Below, piece by piece: positions 26,642 through 34,667 of a DNA stretch of 64,000 bases. The stretch is from an uncultured Alcanivorax sp. (GTDB taxonomy: Bacteria; Pseudomonadota; Gammaproteobacteria; Pseudomonadales; Alcanivoracaceae). The notes under the pieces were generated by a model that saw only the letters and a list, made by a program, of their open reading frames with translations, searched no databases and was not told the origin of the DNA. A program made the position numbers and the translations under genes. How positions within the stretch are numbered: the first letter of the stretch is position 1; the number at the start of each line of letters is the position of its first letter. The stretch covers positions 124,001 through 188,000 of the forward strand of contig NZ_CAMYIV010000012.1 of NCBI RefSeq assembly GCF_947258575.1, written 5' to 3'.

Positions 26642-29600
26642 AAATGGCTCACAGAAACCCTTCTTACAACAATCCTTTTTTAGCGGGTATGCCGTGCGGG
26701 GTGTTTTTTGTCCTGTTGATATCGCTTTTTTTAAGTCAACAGGCATGGGGCGTCAGTGTTCCTCTGAGTGGAACGAGAAGTGTTACATCTGGCCAGGATT
26801 GTGGAGTGGCCAGCTACCGGTTTGGTACCAATACCACGTATGAAGGGCAGCCCCTGGATCTGCTTGTCGACGTCTTGAGCGAAGATAATGAGCATTCGCC
26901 AGGAGGGGGGCGACCAAGTTGCGTCGGTGTCGGCAATCAAGTTCTGGAAGTGTATATCAACGATCAGGATGTTGCAGACAATGCGGCCCATGTAGATATG
27001 CGCTTAACACTGGTGCGGGCAGGAACCTCAACCCCTGTAGAAGTTGATCGCTTGATCGTCACCGGGTTCGATCTGGATTCATCTTCAGGCACTTCCACAG
27101 ATGACCTGTACTTCAATACCGGTCCTGCTACTCAATCCTACGTATCAGAAAATTCGCAGACATCTGTTCTTTCCGGCTCGTATTTTGGCGGCAACTACAA
27201 TACTCGCATTCAAGGAAGAACTTCTGGTAACTGTACGGATGATAGCAATTCGGTCGACCCGGAATGCCGCGCCAGTGTGGTTTTTGTAGGAACATCAACA
27301 GCCGACATTCGTATTCAAAACGATAACGCCTATGGCAACAATTCAGGTCTGGGGTCGTATAGAGGGTACTTTATTTCCTTCAGGGTCGATGATTTTGAGG
27401 ATCTTATCGAAAGCAATACGGATTATGGTGATACCCCGGCTGCGTATCCATCATCGCGCCAATCAATTTCCAGCCGGTTAGGGCTTGGCAGAGGCCTGGT
27501 GCCAGACAGCGATGGTGCGCAGCAACAAAGCGCTGATGCGCGGGGTGATGACACTGATGGTGCTGGTGGGGCGGTTGTCAATTTTGATGATGAAGATGGC
27601 ATTTCCGTTGCTGGCAATGTTCTGGATGGTCGGGTTTTTGTGCCTGATGAAGATGTTGATATTGACGTTTCCACTTACGGAAGTGGCTATTTAAATGCCT
27701 GGTTCGACTGGAATCGTGATGGTGACTTCTCCGATCCCGGGGAGCGGGCAGTAAGCAATGTTTATATTGAAAATAATGGTGAGACGATCAGCGGTGCAGG
27801 CTCCAGTAACTTTGTTACGGAAACGGCTATTCCGGTATCGGTTCCGTCGGCTATTTCGGATGGAAACAGTTATGCCAGGTTCAAGTTCACACAATCGCCG
27901 GATCCAGGGGTTGGTAACAGCCCAGATGATGGTGAGGTAGAAGATTACGCGATAACGTTGAGCTCTCTGTTCTGTGATCTTCCTGTGTCTACCAGTATGC
28001 AGTTAAGTGGCTCTGCAACCAGGGATAATGGCACGGGGGAAATCACGTTAACGCAAGATTTGGGCAATCAGGCGGGCTCGGCGTGGTCTAATGAACGCAT
28101 CAGTTTGCTTTCAGCGTTTACTGTTGAGTTTTCCGTCTATCTGGGTACCAAGAATGCTGCAGGGGCTGATGGTATAGCGTTTGCGTTTCAGAATGATCCT
28201 GCGGGGAATAGTGCTACGGGTGTGTTTGGTGGCGCGTTGGGCGTGGGCGGGCTCAATCCTGCTGTTGCCGTTGAGTTTGATACCTATGATAACGGCAGCG
28301 GTTACGGCGATATTGCTAACGATCATACTGCTATTTATAACCCCGAAAATTATGCGAATTCATCCGGTGGTGGTGCTGCCAGTCTTTATAGTTCCGTGGA
28401 AGATCTTGGGAATATAGAGGACGGTAACTGGCATACCGTTCAGTTGAACTGGGATCCGGCTAGTGATCAGCTGCAGTATTTTTTTGATGGCAATCTGACG
28501 TCCACGGTGAATGTGGACTTTGTTAACACGGTTTTTTCCGGTGATCCCAACGTATATTTTGGATTCACCGCATCCACGGGTGGCTCTTCAAACTTGCAGA
28601 AAATCTGTGTCACCAGTGCGCCGCCACAGGTGCTGGTAGATTATGGTGATGCCCCAATCAGTTTTGGTGAGCCATCACATATCCTCGGCTCAAATCTGCA
28701 ACTGGGTGATGAGGTGTCACCGGATGCCCTGAGCTATGACGATGAGGATGCTGCCGCTGACAGTTTCGATGATGGTGTGATCTTTCCTGGAGCGCTGCCC
28801 AATCTGACTCCCATCGAAGTCTCGGTTTCCGGTGATGATGGTTACCTGCAGGCCTGGGTTGACTGGAATGGCGACGGTGTTTTCGACGACCCACAAGAGC
28901 GTATCGCCACTGACCTCCAGGATGAGGATGGCGACGGCATTATCCTGGTGACAGCGGCACCCAGTGGCACCGTCGTAGAGGGTGACACCTATGCCCGCTT
29001 CCGTTGGTCGTCCGTGCAGGAGCTGGATGCAACGGAAGGTGCACCGGATGGTGAGGTTGAGGACTATTTGATTACCTCTCGCTCTGTTTCCCTCTGTGAG
29101 GCGGGCTCGTCCGCTTCCGGTGGAGGGATCGCTTCTGGTGGCAATGGCCCTTTCCGGGACGCAATCTACTGGCTGGACTGGAACTGTCTGGGGAAAAGCG
29201 TTTTCCAGACCTCGGATGTGATCCTGAAAAGCTGGGTGTACGGTCCCGTTGAAATTCGCGCCACCGTATCGGATATCACGTCGCCGATTGAGCCTTATGT
29301 GACGGGTAGCTGGACGGGTGATCTCCTTGATGACCTTTATGTAGGGGTGAATCCCATCGGGTTGGGGAATGTTGACAATACCAATCCTTCATTCCGGATC
29401 GATTGGGAGGTTTTTCTTCAAGGTGATCCGATATCCGCTGAGATTATCATCGCTGATGCGGAAGATACGGATAATGGTGAATCCATTATCTCGGAAACCA
29501 ATGGCGGTCCATGGGAGCTATTTGCCGTCGCCCCGGGGACCAACGATCTGCAAATGCGTTTTGAAAATGGTGGCGAGAGGATGCTGTTGTCCAGTTTGCC

Positions 29601-31455
29601 TGGCAATGGCGTGGGCAGCTTCCTGGCAATGACCCAGGGCGTTATGACCACCCGGCATACCATCAATACCGGTGGCGGCCAGGCATTGGCGTTCGGCGTC
29701 TTTATTCAGAAAGATCACGGTGATATTGCTGGTGGCTATCCGGAAAGTGGTGGCCATTTCGCCTCTCGGGTAGCTCAGGGCGGCGGCAAGCCGACAGCGG
29801 ATACCGATATCAATAATATTTCTCTGGCAACCCTGGCCGCTCCTGAACCTTATCTGGGCGTGATTCCGCCAGGCCCGGAAGAGGCGGATCAGAATTCAGC
29901 CAACGCCGATGCGGACGGTGCGGAAGAAGAGGGGGTTGTCTTCTCCTCATTAGTGCCGGGTAGTAATGCGACTCTGGACATTATCGTTACCGAGACCTCA
30001 GCGGGGCAGGGTTACCTGCAAGGCTGGATCGACTGGAACCGGGACAGCGATCTGAATGATGCTGGTGAGCAGGTGGCACTGAACGTGCGGGATAATGGCC
30101 CGGAAGATACCAACCCGGCGGCGGGTGAGATCCGGCTGAATGTGTTTGTCCCTCCGGGAGCCTTTGTAGGCGATACCTATGCCCGCTTCCGTTTCGCCAA
30201 TGCCCCGGACGTGCCTGCGGGTGGCTTGCTGGTCATGGGCGGTGAAGTGGAGGACTACAAGGTGACGGTGGCCCCGGCGGCTACCGCCGGGCCATTGTCC
30301 GGCTGGGTATTTGAAGACAACGGCGTTGGGGCAACGGCCCACGATGGCCAGAAAGGGCCGGATGAGCCGGGGTTGGCGAATGTGCCGGTAACCCTGTACC
30401 ACGACGTGGACAATAATGGGCAATGTTCTGCCAGCGACCCGGTGCTGGCGGAAGCCACCACGGATGGGGATGGTGCCTGGCAGCTGGTAGCGGCTCTGGC
30501 GGATGTGGGCAAGAGCGCCTGTCTGGTGGTGGCTACTCCAAATGGTTTGCTGTCGGTCTCCGAGAATAGCGGCAGCGCCGGTGCCGGTATCAATACCGGT
30601 GCCGCCAATGACGATGTGATGAGCCTGACGGTACCTGCTACCGGCACTGTCTGGGATGGCATCCTGTTTGGTGATGCCGGCCTGCCGATACTGGAGCCGG
30701 ATCAGCAGGGCGTGGTAGCGCCGGGCGGCAGCCGTTTCTATAGCCACCGCTTTACCGCCCGTAGTGCCGGCAATGTGGACTTTGTACTGGAAGCCCCCAC
30801 CACCAGCCCGGCGGCACCCGCCTGGAACGATGCGCTGTATCGTGATGACAATTGTAACGGCGAGCTGGACGGCGCGGATGCCTCCTTGCCTCTCGTCGGT
30901 GTCAATGTGACGGCGGGTGACCGGCTGTGCCTGCTGGCCAAAGTGTTTGCACCTGCGGATGCACCGGTGGAGGCGCTCCACAGCCGCCCGCTTTCCGCTA
31001 CCCAGACCTATACCGGTACCGCGTTCCAGGCCACTGCGCAGGTGACGGATACGACCCGGCTGGCTGCCGGCCAGCTACAGCTGGAAAAGCAGGTGCGCAA
31101 TATTGGTCCGGATGGCATCGCCAACACCGGCGATGATGTGGACGCGACTGACACCACAGCCAACCAGGCGGCGCCGGGGGATGTGTTGCGCTACCGGCTG
31201 ATATTCCGTAATCAGGGAAGCAATCCTCTGACCGAGGTTATCGTCACAGACAGCACCCCGGCCTACAGCGCCCTCAATGCGGCGGCGACTTGCCCTGCTG
31301 CATTGCCGGCAGCGCTCAGCGCCTGTGCCCTGTCTGCCCCGGATGGCAGCAATGGCAGTGGCTATCAGGGTGGCCTGCAATGGCAGTTTACCGGCGAGCT
31401 GCAACCCGGCGGGCAGGGGGCTGTCAGCTATGACGTAAGGGTTAGCCAGGACTAG
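26638..31455 (+). CDS. Mosaic secreted adhesin-like protein with GEVED, lectin-like, CshA-like and DUF11 domains
   Basis: A 1605-aa protein. The N-terminal signal is about residues 1-38 (FFVLLISLFLSQQAWG). Three GEVED-type modules sit at about 261-441, 668-813 and 1075-1210, each with a W-x-D-WN-x-D core (NAWFDWNRDGDFSDPGE, QAWVDWNGDGVFDDPQE, QGWIDWNRDSDLNDAGE) and an ending such as DGEVEDYAITL. A legume-lectin-like fold spans about 446-658 (SAFTVEFSVYLG, GIAFAFQND, VAVEFDTYDN, GNWHTVQLNWD). A CshA-NR2-like region (FRDAIYWLDWNCLG) is at about 834-1044 and an SdrD-like module at about 1220-1315. The last 260 residues are the shared C-terminal module. Codon use is visibly more AT-rich before about 29.8 kb than after it. 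It is a likely carbohydrate-binding tip or adhesin. Confidence 0.78.
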   Translation: MKMAHRNPSYNNPFLAGMPCGVFFVLLISLFLSQQAWGVSVPLSGTRSVTSGQDCGVASYRFGTNTTYEGQPLDLLVDVLSEDNEHSPGGGRPSCVGVGNQVLEVYINDQDVADNAAHVDMRLTLVRAGTSTPVEVDRLIVTGFDLDSSSGTSTDDLYFNTGPATQSYVSENSQTSVLSGSYFGGNYNTRIQGRTSGNCTDDSNSVDPECRASVVFVGTSTADIRIQNDNAYGNNSGLGSYRGYFISFRVDDFEDLIESNTDYGDTPAAYPSSRQSISSRLGLGRGLVPDSDGAQQQSADARGDDTDGAGGAVVNFDDEDGISVAGNVLDGRVFVPDEDVDIDVSTYGSGYLNAWFDWNRDGDFSDPGERAVSNVYIENNGETISGAGSSNFVTETAIPVSVPSAISDGNSYARFKFTQSPDPGVGNSPDDGEVEDYAITLSSLFCDLPVSTSMQLSGSATRDNGTGEITLTQDLGNQAGSAWSNERISLLSAFTVEFSVYLGTKNAAGADGIAFAFQNDPAGNSATGVFGGALGVGGLNPAVAVEFDTYDNGSGYGDIANDHTAIYNPENYANSSGGGAASLYSSVEDLGNIEDGNWHTVQLNWDPASDQLQYFFDGNLTSTVNVDFVNTVFSGDPNVYFGFTASTGGSSNLQKICVTSAPPQVLVDYGDAPISFGEPSHILGSNLQLGDEVSPDALSYDDEDAAADSFDDGVIFPGALPNLTPIEVSVSGDDGYLQAWVDWNGDGVFDDPQERIATDLQDEDGDGIILVTAAPSGTVVEGDTYARFRWSSVQELDATEGAPDGEVEDYLITSRSVSLCEAGSSASGGGIASGGNGPFRDAIYWLDWNCLGKSVFQTSDVILKSWVYGPVEIRATVSDITSPIEPYVTGSWTGDLLDDLYVGVNPIGLGNVDNTNPSFRIDWEVFLQGDPISAEIIIADAEDTDNGESIISETNGGPWELFAVAPGTNDLQMRFENGGERMLLSSLPGNGVGSFLAMTQGVMTTRHTINTGGGQALAFGVFIQKDHGDIAGGYPESGGHFASRVAQGGGKPTADTDINNISLATLAAPEPYLGVIPPGPEEADQNSANADADGAEEEGVVFSSLVPGSNATLDIIVTETSAGQGYLQGWIDWNRDSDLNDAGEQVALNVRDNGPEDTNPAAGEIRLNVFVPPGAFVGDTYARFRFANAPDVPAGGLLVMGGEVEDYKVTVAPAATAGPLSGWVFEDNGVGATAHDGQKGPDEPGLANVPVTLYHDVDNNGQCSASDPVLAEATTDGDGAWQLVAALADVGKSACLVVATPNGLLSVSENSGSAGAGINTGAANDDVMSLTVPATGTVWDGILFGDAGLPILEPDQQGVVAPGGSRFYSHRFTARSAGNVDFVLEAPTTSPAAPAWNDALYRDDNCNGELDGADASLPLVGVNVTAGDRLCLLAKVFAPADAPVEALHSRPLSATQTYTGTAFQATAQVTDTTRLAAGQLQLEKQVRNIGPDGIANTGDDVDATDTTANQAAPGDVLRYRLIFRNQGSNPLTEVIVTDSTPAYSALNAAATCPAALPAALSACALSAPDGSNGSGYQGGLQWQFTGELQPGGQGAVSYDVRVSQD

Positions 31456-31546
31456 CCCGAAGGCCCGTTTCTGGCGCCCTGTCGGCCTGTCGATGATGGG
31501 TCGTCCGGAACCTATCTGCCGCCGGGCGACCGTGGTAGAATGCTGC

Positions 31547-31575
31547 AACCGGGGGCCAAGGCTCCCGGTTTTTTT
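31547..31575 (+). terminator. Terminator closing the secreted-protein block
   Basis: AACCGGG (31547-31553) pairs with CCCGGTT (31564-31570), extended by inner G-T and G-C pairs, followed by seven Ts up to 31575. A TAGAAT hexamer at 31536-31541 just upstream could be the -10 of a yjeT-hisZ-purA promoter, in which case the hairpin would lie in that leader. Confidence 0.75.
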
Positions 31576-31595
31576 GTGGCTGTCTGGCAGGAACA

Positions 31596-31787
31596 ATGGA
31601 TTTAGGCTTATTGATCAAGGCCCTGTGCCTGGTACTGGTCATAGAGGGCATTCCGCTGTTTCTGGCGCCTAATCGTGCGCGTGAGGCAGCGCTGCAGGTT
31701 GCCCGGATGCCCGGGCGAACACTGAGAATTCTGGGGCTGGTGCTGATGATACTGGGTGCCGGCCTGTTACTACTGATGCGGTCGTAA
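31596..31787 (+). CDS. yjeT: DUF2065 family inner-membrane protein YjeT
   Basis: A 63-aa protein with two hydrophobic helices (about residues 4-22 and 41-60) separated by APNRAREAALQVARMPGR. This matches the YjeT/DUF2065 family, which has no known function and normally sits between hflC and hisZ or purA. Its presence here, right before hisZ (stop TAA, then ATG), marks the point where the conserved gene order resumes after the 18.5-kb block. Confidence 0.93.
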   Translation: MDLGLLIKALCLVLVIEGIPLFLAPNRAREAALQVARMPGRTLRILGLVLMILGAGLLLLMRS

Positions 31788-32966
31788 ATGATGAACCAGG
31801 AAGAACAGTGGCTACTGCCCGACGGGGTAGAAGAGGTTCTCCCGGGACGAGCCCGGGCCATTGAGCAATTACGCCGGCAGACGCTGGATCTTTACCAGCG
31901 CTGGGGCTATGAGCTGGTATTCCCGCCACTGATCGAATTCCTTGAATCCCTGCTCAACGGCGCCGGTCGTGATCTGGAACGGGAAACCTTCAAGATTACC
32001 GATCAACTGACTGGCCGTCTGATGGGCGTGCGCGCGGATATCACCCCCCAGGTGGCGCGGATGGACGCCCACAGCCTGCGCCGTTCGGCCCCCTCCCGCC
32101 TTTGCTACTGCTCCAGCGCATTGCGCACTCGCCCGGCGGTGGCTGGTGCCACCCGTCTGCCTTACCAGCTTGGTGTCGAGCTGTTTGGTCATGCCGGCAG
32201 CGACAGCGATCTGGAAGTGATGAGCCTGCTGCTGGATACCCTGGCGCTGGCCGGTGTGGCCGACCAGGTGGTGCTGGATCTTGGCCATGTGGGCTTGTTC
32301 CGCGGATTGCTGGACGCCTGCGAGTTGAGCGATGCAGAACAGAACCAACTGGAAGACATTTACGTGCGCAAGGCGCGAGTGGAGCTGGATGCCTTCCTGG
32401 CAGAACGCGATCTGCCGGCGCCTGCTGCCCACGCCCTGGCGGCTCTGCCCTGGTTGGCAGGAGGCGTGGAAGTGATTGATCAGGCTCGCGCCCTGCTGGG
32501 TGATTTCCCCGGTGCTGTGGCGGCGCTGGATGAACTGGCGGTGCTGGCCGGAGTGCTGGATGCCCGGGGTGTAAAACTGCACCTGGATCTGGGCGAATTG
32601 CGTGGCTATCACTACCACACCGGCTGTGTGTTCGCCGCCTACCTACCCGGTGAGAGCGAGCCGGTGGCCAAGGGCGGCCGTTATGACCATATCGGTGAAG
32701 TGTTCGGGCGCGCCCGGCCGGCGACCGGGTTCAGCGCCGACCTGAAAATGCTCGCGGCGCGCACTGACGCTGCTGCACTGAGTGGCATTCTGGCGGAGGG
32801 CTCCTTGCAGGATGCCGCTTTTGTTGCCCGGGTGAATGAGCTGCGAGGCACCGGTGAGCGGGTGGTCCTGGCTCTGACCGGAGCAGACAATGACCCGCAG
32901 GAACTGGGCTGTCAGCGCAAGCTGGTGTCAGAAGGCAGCGACTGGGTCATCAAGGATATCGACTGA
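31788..32966 (+). CDS. hisZ: ATP phosphoribosyltransferase regulatory subunit
   Basis: HisZ is a HisRS-like protein without aminoacylation activity that pairs with short-form HisG to make active ATP phosphoribosyltransferase for histidine synthesis. The class-II synthetase core is visible: WLLPDGVEEVLPGRA, RETFKITDQLTGRLMGVRADITPQVAR and a C-terminal YHTGCVFAAYLPGE. Length 392 aa, as in pseudomonads. ATGs lie at 31788 and 31791. It begins immediately after the yjeT stop and is separated from purA by a REP-like pair. Confidence 0.95.
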   Translation: MMNQEEQWLLPDGVEEVLPGRARAIEQLRRQTLDLYQRWGYELVFPPLIEFLESLLNGAGRDLERETFKITDQLTGRLMGVRADITPQVARMDAHSLRRSAPSRLCYCSSALRTRPAVAGATRLPYQLGVELFGHAGSDSDLEVMSLLLDTLALAGVADQVVLDLGHVGLFRGLLDACELSDAEQNQLEDIYVRKARVELDAFLAERDLPAPAAHALAALPWLAGGVEVIDQARALLGDFPGAVAALDELAVLAGVLDARGVKLHLDLGELRGYHYHTGCVFAAYLPGESEPVAKGGRYDHIGEVFGRARPATGFSADLKMLAARTDAAALSGILAEGSLQDAAFVARVNELRGTGERVVLALTGADNDPQELGCQRKLVSEGSDWVIKDID

Positions 32967-32968
32967 AC

Positions 32969-33040
32969 CCGTAGGAGCTATGCTTGCATGGCGAACCTGC
33001 TTGCGATGGCGTTTGTCATGCGAGCACGGCTCCTGCGATA
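32969..33040. repeat. REP-like inverted pair, degenerate
   Basis: CCGTAGGAGCTATGCTTGC near 32969-32988 and its imperfect inverse, GCGAGCACGGCTCCTGC (about 33020-33036), flank TGGCGAACCTGCTTGCGATGG. The unit is a diverged copy of the GTAGGAGC...GCGAA family at 1022 and 48168. It fills the hisZ-purA gap of 146 bases, where the purA ribosome site and any promoter must also lie. Confidence 0.6.
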
Positions 33041-33061
33041 AAGATCGTGCGTGCCCCGTGA

Positions 33062-34405
<1,344 letters not shown>

Positions 34406-34413
34406 CGGCTCCT

Positions 34414-34457
34414 TCCGTCACGTCACCGATGCCCGCCGGGCATCTGGTGACCTGACG
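34414..34457 (+). terminator. Hairpin after purA
   Basis: A long imperfect stem: CGTCACGTCACC, then GATGCCC-GCC-GGGCATC, then TGGTGACCTGACG. No clear T-run follows, so it may protect the 3' end of the purA mRNA or act as a weak terminator. The rest of 34458-34667 is the phoX upstream region. Confidence 0.55.
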
Positions 34458-34508
34458 GTTCGCGCTATTTGCGCCTTCCTGTTCCGCCCTGATTATCCCC
34501 CGCGCTGA

Positions 34509-34526
34509 CTGTCTTTTGATAGACAC
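34509..34526 (+). promoter_or_regulatory. Weak Pho box candidate upstream of phoX
   Basis: CTGTCTTTTGATAGACAC resembles the 18-base PhoB site in its first half (CTGTC, T at position 7) but poorly in the second. A further inverted ATGACA/TGTCAT pair lies at about 34550-34580. Phosphate control is expected from the gene product rather than proven by the site. Confidence 0.25.
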
Positions 34527-34667
34527 ATCCATGCATTGAAAATGACATGGTCTGTACCCCTTTTTGTCATTCGTTCTGCCTAACCTCGTTTGCGTACTTT
34601 CACCGATTCAGTGGCCGGTACGTCCGGCTGCAGGCAGGCAACGAAAACAGACACAGGGAGAACAGAG

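Noticed and set aside
26638-31455. 1605-aa protein as an RTX adhesin of a type I secretion system
   Set aside because: No RTX GGxGxD nonapeptides, no type I C-terminal signal and no ABC/MFP partner; it has a normal N-terminal Sec signal.
1022-33040. REP-like pairs as insertion sequences
   Set aside because: They are about 70-175 bases, carry no transposase and show only the short REP-type arms.
34509-34580. Confident Pho box for phoX
   Set aside because: Only one half-site is good; kept as a low-confidence feature, not as a finding.
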